13,592 nucleotides of DNA from SIG578 sp045543635. Lineage in GTDB: Bacteria; Bacillota; Clostridia; Oscillospirales; Ruminococcaceae. The position numbers were made by a program, and so were the translations under genes. The DNA lies in contig JAZQMT010000030.1 in the NCBI GenBank assembly GCA_045543635.1, forward strand, positions 1 through 13,592, given 5' to 3'. Under the pieces are notes generated by a model. That model was given only the letters and a program-made list of their open reading frames with translations, did no database searches and had not been told where the DNA came from. Position 1 is the first letter of the stretch. Every line of letters starts with the position of its first letter. Of the stretch, positions 7,036 to 13,592 are shown piece by piece.

Positions 7036-7084
7036 TTATACAAAAAGCCTTTGAGCAAGGTTGCTCAAAGGCTTTTTTGTATAA
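7036..7084. terminator. Bidirectional intrinsic terminator
   Basis: Perfect 17-base arms pair 7042-7058 with 7061-7077 around a minimal GG centre, and an outer TTATAC/GTATAA stem extends it with one bulged T. The arms begin and end in A/T runs, so a U-tract follows the hairpin in either direction. It terminates the plus-strand gene ending at 7031 and the minus-strand rlmD, whose stop is at 7085-7087. Confidence 0.92.
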
Positions 7085-8467
7085 CTACAGTTTTTTCCCA
7101 TTTAACACAAGACACGCTACACTTTCACAATGAATCGTTCTTGGAAAAAGATCAGCAGGAATAACCTTCTCGGTACTGTAACCTTTTTGGCAAAGAATAT
7201 TTAAATCCCTTGCAAGCGTTGCGCTGTTACAGGAAACATAAACGATTTTTTCAGCACCACTCTGTGCAAGCGCATTTAAAACATCAAGACTGCAGCCCTT
7301 TCTGGGAGGATCAACTACAGCAATGTCAAACCGATAACCCTGCTTAATAAGCTTTTCCACAAGCGAAGCATCGCCGCAGAAAAAATCAGCATTATAAATG
7401 TTGTTATTTGCAGCATTTTGCTTTGCATTTTGGACTGCATCGGAAACAACTTCAATTCCTACCACCTTTTTAACTTTATCTGCCATTGAAAGGCCGATAA
7501 GGCCGGCACCGCAGTATAGATCAAGCAGCGTTTCATTGCCGGTAGGAGCAGCAAGCTCTGCTGCAAGTCTGTAAACCCGCTCTGCCATATCGTGGTTTAT
7601 TTGATAAAATGATAGTGGTGATAATTTTACAGTTAAACCGCACATAACATCAGAGATTGTATCACTTCCCCAAAGAGTAATACACTTTTCCCCTAAAATA
7701 ACATTATTTTCCGTTTGGTTTATATTAAGGATAATACTTTTAATCTGAGAAAATCTTTCACTTAAGCGTTGACACAGCTCATTTGTATCTGTAAAGGTTT
7801 TTCCATTTACAACTAAACAAACCATTATTTCACCGCTCACACTGCCTTGACGCAGATAAACATGGCGTATCAAACCTTTTTTTGTTGTTTCGTTATAAAC
7901 AGAAATCTTTTTTTCAGTCAAAAAAGCTTTAATGACATCAAGGATTTCGGAAAAAACTTTAGGCTGTAGAAGACAGTCATTAACCGGCACAATTCTATGA
8001 CTGCGAGGTGCATAAAAGCCGAAAATAATTTCACCTTTTTCATTTAAACCGACGGGATACTGTCCCTTATTGCGATAACGTTCAATTTTATCAGCGTTAA
8101 AGAGAATACTTTCTTCTTCAAACTGCGTTTTTCCAATCGAATAAATATTATGAAAAATTTGCTTTTCTTTTTCTTTAGTTTCAGCCTCATAACTGATATG
8201 GCGATATGCGCAGCCTCCGCATTTTTCAAAAACGGGACAATTATTTTTAATTCTATCTTGAGAAGGAGCTATAATTTGCTCGACCCGCCCAAATGCATAG
8301 CTTTTCAAAACTTTCACAATTTTTACAAGCGCAATATCTCCAACTGCAGTATTCGGAACAAATACAACAAGATCATTGACTCGTCCGATTCCATTACCTT
8401 CTGACGACATTCCGGTTATTGATAGCTTAACAATATCATTTTTTTGTATCATCATTTTATTTACCAT
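7085..8467 (-). CDS. rlmD: 23S rRNA (uracil-5-)-methyltransferase, RlmD/RumA family
   Basis: This 460-residue SAM-dependent enzyme methylates C5 of a uridine in 23S rRNA. A TRAM RNA-binding domain covers about 8-65. Four cysteines that can hold a 4Fe-4S cluster are present: Cys77, Cys83, Cys86 (CGGC) and Cys165. The SAM site is DLYCGAGLIGL (316-326), with FYQIN before it and VVDPPRKG later. The catalytic nucleophile is Cys413 in YVSCNSATLARD, and the general base is Glu448 in HCESV. Length and motifs are complete. Whether it modifies U1939, U747 or both, as in Bacillus RlmCD, cannot be told. The ATG is three bases after the stop of the binding-protein gene with only a weak ribosome site, so translational coupling is likely. 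It ends at the shared terminator. Confidence 0.93.
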   Translation of the reverse strand: MVNKMMIQKNDIVKLSITGMSSEGNGIGRVNDLVVFVPNTAVGDIALVKIVKVLKSYAFGRVEQIIAPSQDRIKNNCPVFEKCGGCAYRHISYEAETKEKEKQIFHNIYSIGKTQFEEESILFNADKIERYRNKGQYPVGLNEKGEIIFGFYAPRSHRIVPVNDCLLQPKVFSEILDVIKAFLTEKKISVYNETTKKGLIRHVYLRQGSVSGEIMVCLVVNGKTFTDTNELCQRLSERFSQIKSIILNINQTENNVILGEKCITLWGSDTISDVMCGLTVKLSPLSFYQINHDMAERVYRLAAELAAPTGNETLLDLYCGAGLIGLSMADKVKKVVGIEVVSDAVQNAKQNAANNNIYNADFFCGDASLVEKLIKQGYRFDIAVVDPPRKGCSLDVLNALAQSGAEKIVYVSCNSATLARDLNILCQKGYSTEKVIPADLFPRTIHCESVACLVLNGKKL

Positions 8468-8470
8468 AAT

Positions 8471-9991
8471 TTAATAAACCCAGTTTTCCATATCAGCAAA
8501 AACATCGTATTCTGTAACCATTCCGTTGCCGCTTAATGTTCCGGAAAATACAGCTGTTCCGTTTCTGTAAAGAATCGGTATAAACGGTGTTTTTAAATCA
8601 AAAACTCGCAGAAATTCAGCAAGAGTTATTTCTCCGCTGATATATTTACGATAAGCACCCACAGTCTCTCCGCCATCATCACAGGCATTAAGCGGACCTG
8701 AAGATAACAGCAAAGAAACATTATTATCCGGCGTTAATTTAACTTCACCAATAAATAAATCATAATCATTCGAGGCTATGCGTTTTTTATAAGCATTTGC
8801 ATCTTCCTGTATAAGCTCAACGGCTATTCCCGCCGCTTCAAGCGAAAGTTTTATTGCTTGTGCTGCACGTAATCTTGCAGAATTATTTTTATTGACAGCA
8901 AGCCGCAAAGAAATTGGTGTACCGTCAAATGAAGTAAATATACCGTTTTCATTTTTTTGCGCAAAACCAGCGGTTAAAAGTAGCTGTACTGCAGCCTCAA
9001 TGTTGGTAAGATCAAAGGAATAATCCTCGGTATTCAAATCTACAGCCTGCGGATGAAAAGGAGCTGCAGTTGCAAATCCAGAATTAGCATAAGCATCTGT
9101 TAAAATAGATTTTCTATTAATAATCAGCGAAACAGCTTTACGGAAATCCTGATTTGCAAGATAAGAATTATCGCTGTTAATGCCAAGATACACAAGATTG
9201 TTCATTAACACCGAGGAGGTTTTAGAAGCAGCGGTTTTATTATCAAAGTCAGAATAATTAGCATAAACAAAATTCACACTGCCGATTTTAATCATATAAG
9301 GTAACGTGGAATACTTATGAATTTCAACAAGTGAAACATTTTGAATTTTCGAGTTTTTACGGATACTGTATTGATTTTTACAAAGCCCTAACACAGTTTG
9401 CTCTGTTGCAAAACAATATCTACCGCTGCCGATTGCTTTGCTTTCGGTAGAACCGCTTTTAATTATAGGAAAATTGAGATTTTTAACGAAATTTACATCC
9501 GCATTTTTCAAAGTAAACACAACAGAATTACCGCTAATTTTGCAAGAAACAGCATTACTAAGTCTTTGAGAGAAATAATTACTTTTCTTTGCCGCTGAAA
9601 AAGAAGCAACGATGTCTTTTAGTTCAATATTGCTTCCATCGGAAAACTTTATGTCTTTTTTAATTGTTACAGTACAAACAGTTCCTTGTTGTGTAATTTT
9701 ATCAGCAATAACGGCAACAGCATTAAAATTCTCATCAAGTTCAAAAAGCGGATCATACAGCAATGTTCCGAGATAGAAATTTACACTTTGCTGTGCAGAA
9801 TAGGGATTTAATGAATCACTCGAAAAATAAGGCAAAGAGAAAATATGTTCCGCATTTTCTATTTCACTCGTTATCATTTCGCTGCTTGTAACTTCAAAAC
9901 CGCTCTCATTAGAAAGCGGTCTATTCGATGAACAGGAGATAAATGATGAAAAAAACAAAATAAGACATAAAAGCCATACAATTTTTTTCAA
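8471..9991 (-). CDS. Oligopeptide-type ABC transporter solute-binding lipoprotein (family 5)
   Basis: This 506-residue extracytoplasmic binding protein is of the OppA/DppA class (SBP_bac_5), which captures peptides or similar solutes for an ABC importer. The signal peptide MKKIVWLLCLILFFSSF ends in the lipobox FISC with Cys20. Family hallmarks follow: LNPYSAQQS and LLYDPLFELD near the N-terminus, IKFSDGSNIELKDIVASF, and in the second lobe YLGINSDNSYLANQDFRKAV. I start it at a TTG (9989-9991), eight bases from GAGG within GAGGTGA at 9997-10003. The longer GTG start (9998-10000) lies inside that ribosome site and would add three odd residues before the MKK. No permease or ATPase genes are next to it, so it must use a transporter encoded elsewhere or act as a sensor. 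It follows glnN by 33 bases without a terminator. Confidence 0.88.
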   Translation of the reverse strand: MKKIVWLLCLILFFSSFISCSSNRPLSNESGFEVTSSEMITSEIENAEHIFSLPYFSSDSLNPYSAQQSVNFYLGTLLYDPLFELDENFNAVAVIADKITQQGTVCTVTIKKDIKFSDGSNIELKDIVASFSAAKKSNYFSQRLSNAVSCKISGNSVVFTLKNADVNFVKNLNFPIIKSGSTESKAIGSGRYCFATEQTVLGLCKNQYSIRKNSKIQNVSLVEIHKYSTLPYMIKIGSVNFVYANYSDFDNKTAASKTSSVLMNNLVYLGINSDNSYLANQDFRKAVSLIINRKSILTDAYANSGFATAAPFHPQAVDLNTEDYSFDLTNIEAAVQLLLTAGFAQKNENGIFTSFDGTPISLRLAVNKNNSARLRAAQAIKLSLEAAGIAVELIQEDANAYKKRIASNDYDLFIGEVKLTPDNNVSLLLSSGPLNACDDGGETVGAYRKYISGEITLAEFLRVFDLKTPFIPILYRNGTAVFSGTLSGNGMVTEYDVFADMENWVY

Positions 9992-9996
9992 ATCAT

Positions 9997-10003
9997 TCAC
10001 CTC
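9997..10003 (-). promoter_or_regulatory. Ribosome site favouring a TTG start
   Basis: GAGGTGA on the minus strand overlaps the upstream GTG candidate (9998-10000) and is correctly spaced for the TTG at 9989-9991, which yields a standard MKKIV lipoprotein signal. Confidence 0.55.
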
Positions 10004-10024
10004 TTTTTCGCTTTAACTTTATAC

Positions 10025-12112
10025 TTATATTCTATGTAGAAGTTCGGTATAAGTAGGCATCGGCCAATAATTACTATCAACAATAGGCTCAACTGCATCA
10101 CAAGCAGTTCTAAGCGCATTCATGGAAGCTATAATTTCATCGCGGCACCACTCTGCTTGTTTAAGAGAACCTTCTATAACGTGCAGCTCTTTAACCTTTT
10201 CAAAAAGAGCCTCAATGCAAGCAGAAATTTCATCTATTCGTGAGGAAAGCTCTTTACATCTATCTTCAACAGACTTGCAGGGAGCGCCCACATTATGAAG
10301 ATTTAAAGCAGATGCAGCAACATCTCCTGCAAATTTGATACATGCAGGCAAAATCTGTCTCGTTGCCATTTCCAGCATGGTATCTGCCTCAATATTAATG
10401 GTCTTAACATAGTTTTCTAAACTGATTTCATATCTGGAGTGACATTCTGTTCTGCTTAATACATGATATTTTTCAAACAGGACAATATTTTTTTCATCTG
10501 TAAGTGCTTGTGCTGCATCAACAGTGCTTCTCATGATGCAAAGCCCGCGACGCTCTGCCTCATTGAGCCACTCTTCAGAATAGTTATTTCCATTAAATAT
10601 AATTCTGCCATGATTTTTCATGGTGTATGCAATGAGGTCAACAATTCCTTCATTAACGGAACTTGTGTTTTCAAGGCGATCAGCTATAAATTCAAGTGCT
10701 TCAGCACAAGCAGTATTCATAATATAGGTTGAAACAGCTACAGAGGCAGAAGACCCTACCATGCGAAACTCAAATTTATTACCGGTAAAGGCAAAAGGAG
10801 AGGTTCTGTTACGGTCAGATGCATCGCGATTTAGCGTTGGGAAAACAGGAACATCATCCAGGATTTTTTTTGTTTGGGTTTCGTATTGTTCGGTATGGTC
10901 AGCTATATGCTTGAGAATATCGGTGAGAGCATCGCCAAGATAAATTGAGATGATGCTGGGAGGGGCCTCATGCCCTCCCAAACGACAATCATTGCCCGCA
11001 GAAGCGGCAGAAAATCTAATCATATCCTGATAACGATCAACTGCAATAATAACCGCGCAAAGAAATGTTAAGAATTTAAGATTTTGTTCGGGATGTTTTC
11101 CGCAACGAAAAAGATTTTCACCCAAATCAGTAGAAAGTGACCAGTTATTATGCTTTCCCGAACCATTAATTCCATCAAAGGGTTTTTCATGCAAAAGGCA
11201 AGCTAGCCCAAGTTTTTTCGCCTCAATACGCATGGTTTCCATAATGATCTGGTTATGATCACACGCCTTATCAGCTTCACAAAACAGCGGGGCAAGCTCA
11301 TGCTGTGCAGGAGCTGCTTCATTATGCTTTGTTTTAGAACCAACACCAAGCTTCCAAAGCTCCTCATCCAGCTTGTGCATATACTCCGAAACGCGTAGAC
11401 GAATTCTGCCGCAATAGTGATCTCCGAGTTCCTGCCCTTTAACTGTTTTGGCTCCAAACAAGGTTCTTCCGCATATTTTAAGATCAAGACGATTTTCATA
11501 GTCCTTACGGTCAACAAGAAAATATTCCTGCTCTGCACCAACAGTGGGAATAACACGCATAGTTTTATTATCACCGAGACATCTTAAAACACGAACAGCC
11601 TGTTCGGAAATCGCAGCTGCAGAACGAACAAGCGGAGTTTTATGGTCAAGTGCTTCGCCTGTGTACGAACAAAATGCTGTGGGTATATACAGGCTTTTAT
11701 CTTTTACAAAAGCGGGAGAATTGGGATCCCAAACAGTATACCCCCTTGCCTCAAAAGTTACCCTTAGACCGCCCGAGGGAAAACTCGATGCATCGGGTTC
11801 ACCTTTAATAAGCTCTTTGCCCGAAAACTCAAGCATAGGCTTACCATCACCCGTAGGAGTGAGAAAAGCATCAAATTTTCCGGCAGTAATATTATTCATA
11901 GGCTGAAACCAATGCGTAAAATGGGTTGCACCCTGCTCTACAGCCCAATCCTTCATTGCACATGCAACAGTTTCTGCTAATTCGGGATTTAGCGGCAATC
12001 CCTCCTTAATTGTGGAAACAAGGCTGTTGTATGCTTGCTGTGGAAGCCGCTGTTTCATAACATCATCATTAAACACGCAGCACCCGAATTTTTTCTCCAA
12101 ATCGGTGATCAT
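10025..12112 (-). CDS. glnN: Glutamine synthetase type III
   Basis: This 695-residue cytosolic enzyme makes glutamine from glutamate, ammonia and ATP, the main entry of ammonium into the cell. It has the type III size (about 700 residues, against about 450 for type I) and signatures: GAEQEYFLVD with metal-binding Glu194/Glu196, KTKHNEAAPAQHELAP at about 261-275, GINGSGKHNNWSLST at about 314-328, and the C-terminal YWPMPTYTELL. A PSGGLRVTFEARGYTVWD segment (about 112-129) matches the N-terminal type III domain. I start it at ATG 12110-12112, nine bases from AGGAG; the in-frame TTG at 12119-12121 abuts that site with no spacing. The promoter at 12153-12181 leaves a short leader with no visible riboswitch. 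It probably heads an operon with the binding protein and rlmD. Confidence 0.96.
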   Translation of the reverse strand: MITDLEKKFGCCVFNDDVMKQRLPQQAYNSLVSTIKEGLPLNPELAETVACAMKDWAVEQGATHFTHWFQPMNNITAGKFDAFLTPTGDGKPMLEFSGKELIKGEPDASSFPSGGLRVTFEARGYTVWDPNSPAFVKDKSLYIPTAFCSYTGEALDHKTPLVRSAAAISEQAVRVLRCLGDNKTMRVIPTVGAEQEYFLVDRKDYENRLDLKICGRTLFGAKTVKGQELGDHYCGRIRLRVSEYMHKLDEELWKLGVGSKTKHNEAAPAQHELAPLFCEADKACDHNQIIMETMRIEAKKLGLACLLHEKPFDGINGSGKHNNWSLSTDLGENLFRCGKHPEQNLKFLTFLCAVIIAVDRYQDMIRFSAASAGNDCRLGGHEAPPSIISIYLGDALTDILKHIADHTEQYETQTKKILDDVPVFPTLNRDASDRNRTSPFAFTGNKFEFRMVGSSASVAVSTYIMNTACAEALEFIADRLENTSSVNEGIVDLIAYTMKNHGRIIFNGNNYSEEWLNEAERRGLCIMRSTVDAAQALTDEKNIVLFEKYHVLSRTECHSRYEISLENYVKTINIEADTMLEMATRQILPACIKFAGDVAASALNLHNVGAPCKSVEDRCKELSSRIDEISACIEALFEKVKELHVIEGSLKQAEWCRDEIIASMNALRTACDAVEPIVDSNYWPMPTYTELLHRI

Positions 12113-12121
12113 TGGTTTCAA

Positions 12122-12126
12122 CTCCT
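12122..12126 (-). promoter_or_regulatory. Ribosome site deciding the glnN start
   Basis: AGGAG on the minus strand directly touches the TTG at 12119-12121 but lies nine bases from the ATG at 12110-12112. The ATG is therefore the likely start. Confidence 0.6.
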
Positions 12127-12152
12127 AAAATTTGGTTAAATAAATATATAAT

Positions 12153-12181
12153 AGTATAACATTCTTTTAGATATTTGTAAA
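12153..12181 (-). promoter_or_regulatory. Promoter of glnN
   Basis: On the minus strand TTTACA (12176-12181) and TATACT (12153-12158) are separated by 17 bases. The expected transcript start leaves about 35 bases before the glnN ATG. No TnrA/GlnR-type inverted repeat was recognised around it. Confidence 0.7.
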
Positions 12182-12212
12182 TAACATGCATATAAAATTA
12201 TGTAAAATTAGG

Positions 12213-12241
12213 TTGAAAAAAATGTAATAATATTTTATAAT
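12213..12241 (+). promoter_or_regulatory. Promoter of ychF
   Basis: TTGAAA (12213-12218) and TATAAT (12236-12241) are separated by 17 bases, close to the housekeeping consensus. It fires away from the glnN promoter; the two -35 elements are about 30 bases apart. GGAGG at 12262-12266 follows, 11 bases before the ychF ATG. The rest of the 12113-12277 gap is plain AT-rich DNA. Confidence 0.75.
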
Positions 12242-12277
12242 AATAAAAATGCAATCTTTTCGGAGGATGAAAAACGA

Positions 12278-13372
12278 ATGAAACTAGGTATCGTGGGGCT
12301 TCCCAATGTCGGAAAAAGCACCCTCTTTAACGCAATCACAAATGCAGGCGCCCAATGCGCAAACTACCCCTTTTGCACCATTGAACCAAATGTTGGTATG
12401 GTTACTGTTCCTGACGCAAGACTGGATAAGCTTGAAGAAATGTACGAATCGGATAAAAAAACATATGCTGTTATTGAATTTGTTGATATTGCAGGTCTTG
12501 TAAAAGGCGCGTCTAGAGGCGAAGGTCTCGGAAACAAGTTTCTTGCAAATATCCGAGAGGTTGACGCAATCATTCACGTTGTTCGTTGTTTTGAAGATGT
12601 TAATATCGTTCATGTTGATGGTTCTGTAGGTCCTGCTCGTGATATTGAAACCATCAATTTAGAGCTTATTTTCTCAGATATAGAGGTTCTGGATCGCAGG
12701 ATTGACCGGACAAAAAAAGCCTTGAAAGGCGATAAATCACTTGCCTCTGAAATAGAACTTTTGGAAAGGCTTAAGGCACATCTTGAAGAAGGAAAATCTG
12801 CACGTTCTTTTGCTCGCACTGAAGACGAAGATAAGATTCTCTGTACTGTTTCCCTGCTTTCGGATAAGCCTGTTATTTATGCCGCAAACATGAAAGAGGA
12901 TGATTTTCTCTCTTCTATCGAGGAAAATCCGTTCTACAAAGAGGTTTGTGAAATTGCCGCCTCCGAATCCTCCGGTGTTCTTTCCATATGTGCAAAGATT
13001 GAGGAAGAAATTTCGGATATGTCAAATGAAGATAAACTCATGTTTCTTTCGGACATCGGCCTTTCAGAATCCGGACTTGACAGGCTTATAAAAGAGTCTT
13101 ATTCCCTGCTTGGACTTATTTCTTATCTTACGGCAGGAAAACAAGAAGTGCGTGCTTGGACCATTAAAGAAGGAACCAAAGCTCCTCAAGCAGCCGGAAA
13201 AATCCACACTGATTTTGAACGTGGATTTATTCGAGCAGAAATTATTTCCTACGATGATCTAATGGCATGCGGAAGCATAGCTGCTGCCAAGGAAAAAGGT
13301 CTTGTTCGATTAGAAGGAAAAGAATATGTTATGAAAGACGGGGATGTTACCCTATTTCGTTTCAATGTTTAA
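12278..13372 (+). CDS. ychF: Redox-related P-loop ATPase/GTPase YchF (OLA1 family)
   Basis: This 364-residue, universally conserved Obg-related nucleotidase binds ribosomes and is tied to stress and translation control. Unlike other Obg relatives, YchF/OLA1 prefers ATP. The Walker A motif is GLPNVGKST (7-15), followed by the family signature NYPFCTIEPN (29-38), DIAGL (70-74) and VRCFEDVNIVHVDGSVGPARD. The usual NKxD base-recognition motif is replaced by NMKEDD (204-209), consistent with the family. A coiled region (about 130-175) precedes the C-terminal TGS domain (about 281-364), ending in KDGDVTLFRFNV. The start follows GGAGG by 11 bases. It has its own promoter and is followed by a terminator at 13417-13456. 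Confidence 0.97.
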   Translation: MKLGIVGLPNVGKSTLFNAITNAGAQCANYPFCTIEPNVGMVTVPDARLDKLEEMYESDKKTYAVIEFVDIAGLVKGASRGEGLGNKFLANIREVDAIIHVVRCFEDVNIVHVDGSVGPARDIETINLELIFSDIEVLDRRIDRTKKALKGDKSLASEIELLERLKAHLEEGKSARSFARTEDEDKILCTVSLLSDKPVIYAANMKEDDFLSSIEENPFYKEVCEIAASESSGVLSICAKIEEEISDMSNEDKLMFLSDIGLSESGLDRLIKESYSLLGLISYLTAGKQEVRAWTIKEGTKAPQAAGKIHTDFERGFIRAEIISYDDLMACGSIAAAKEKGLVRLEGKEYVMKDGDVTLFRFNV

Positions 13373-13389
13373 AATAAAAAAGGAAAGGT

Positions 13390-13431
13390 ATGGGTGCTTC
13401 TCATAAGGATGTTAAGAGAGCAACAGATTAA
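13390..13431 (+). CDS. Possible 13-codon ORF overlapping a terminator
   Basis: An ATG at 13390 is preceded by AGGAAAGG and opens a 13-residue frame, MGASHKDVKRATD, that ends with TAA in the loop of the terminator hairpin. Its last codons form the left arm of the hairpin. It could be a leader peptide, or simply a chance ORF in the ychF tail. No protein family is recognisable. Confidence 0.2.
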   Translation: MGASHKDVKRATD

Positions 13432-13456
13432 AAGTCTGTTGCTCTTATTCTTTTGC
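13417..13456 (+). terminator. Intrinsic terminator after ychF
   Basis: Arms AGAGCAACAGA (13417-13427) and TCTGTTGCTCT (13435-13445) pair perfectly around a seven-base loop, TTAAAAG, and are followed by a T-rich stretch (TATTCTTTT). It ends the ychF transcript. Confidence 0.85.
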
Positions 13457-13472
13457 GTAAGTTTTTAAGTAA

Positions 13473-13501
13473 TTTACTTTATAGGAAAAATATGCTATAA
13501 T
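13473..13501 (+). promoter_or_regulatory. Promoter of the right-edge gene
   Basis: TTTACT (13473-13478) and TATAAT (13496-13501) are separated by 17 bases, with TGC just before the -10 giving an extended -10. The start codon follows 35 bases after the -10. Confidence 0.7.
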
Positions 13502-13535
13502 CAAATAAAAATCAAGATTAGTGATGGAGATAATT

Positions 13536-13592
13536 ATGGGAAATCATTTAGGAGAACAAGCACAAAAGAAAAATAGTTTTTTTAAGAATAAA
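13536..13592 (+). CDS. Start of a gene cut by the window edge
   Basis: An ATG at 13536 is preceded by GGAG (13526-13529) and a good promoter, and opens a frame that runs to the end of the window: MGNHLGEQAQKKNSFFKNK. Only 19 residues are visible, polar and Lys-rich, so no family can be named. The basic start could precede a membrane segment, but this is not seen. Confidence 0.6.
   Translation, partial: MGNHLGEQAQKKNSFFKNK

Noticed and set aside
11203..11906. Open frames of about 120 codons on both strands within glnN
   Set aside because: They overlap conserved glutamine synthetase motifs in another frame and show no family features, so they are shadows.
1..13592. tRNA or rRNA genes, CRISPR arrays, riboswitches, insertion sequences
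   Set aside because: None was recognised by eye on either strand. Intergenic gaps are all under 170 bases and their contents are explained by promoters, ribosome sites, repeats and terminators.

Overview
The window looks like chromosomal DNA of a low-GC, Gram-positive anaerobe of the class Clostridia, probably near the Oscillospiraceae/Ruminococcaceae. This is inferred from the AT-rich sequence, strong AGGAGG-type ribosome sites, three lipoproteins with Gram-positive-style lipoboxes, a membrane-anchored HtrA, a type III glutamine synthetase and an RlmD-type methyltransferase that keeps its Fe-S cysteines. No species can be named from the sequence alone.

Layout. Positions 1-1240 (minus strand) are an accessory-looking, very AT-rich patch. 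It holds a small two-helix membrane protein, an overlapping 79-residue ORF with a doubtful start, and a small lipoprotein. Two copies of an 11-base GC-rich motif, AACCGTCCCCT, bracket the first two ORFs. Positions 1325-6406 (minus) form an envelope-stress-like block. In transcription order it is a lipoprotein with a transglutaminase fold that lacks the catalytic Cys and His, an OmpR-type response regulator, a HAMP-containing histidine kinase and an HtrA serine protease with an unusual Tyr/Asn/Gln-rich cytoplasmic tail. Positions 6546-7031 (plus) encode a small DedA-like membrane protein, transcribed divergently from the lipoprotein. A strong bidirectional terminator at 7036-7084 ends this gene and also the convergent operon that follows.

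Positions 7085-12112 (minus) carry glnN (glutamine synthetase III), an orphan oligopeptide-type binding lipoprotein and rlmD (23S rRNA methyltransferase). They are tightly spaced and probably co-transcribed from a good promoter at 12153-12181. Positions 12278-13372 (plus) encode the conserved ATPase YchF, driven by a divergent promoter. A possible 13-codon ORF runs into a terminator, and the start of a further gene with its own promoter follows at the right edge.

How the genes may work together: regulator, kinase and HtrA resemble the CssRS/HtrA arrangement for secretion stress in Bacillus, and the inactive transglutaminase-like lipoprotein is an attractive outside partner. GlnN and the peptide-binding protein both fit nitrogen supply. 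No mobile element, CRISPR array, tRNA or rRNA was seen, and I did not find a clear undescribed system. The most unusual items are the repeat-bracketed patch, the pseudo-transglutaminase and the HtrA tail. Three genes (response regulator, glnN, binding protein) are better started slightly downstream of the longest reading frame, judged from ribosome-site spacing.
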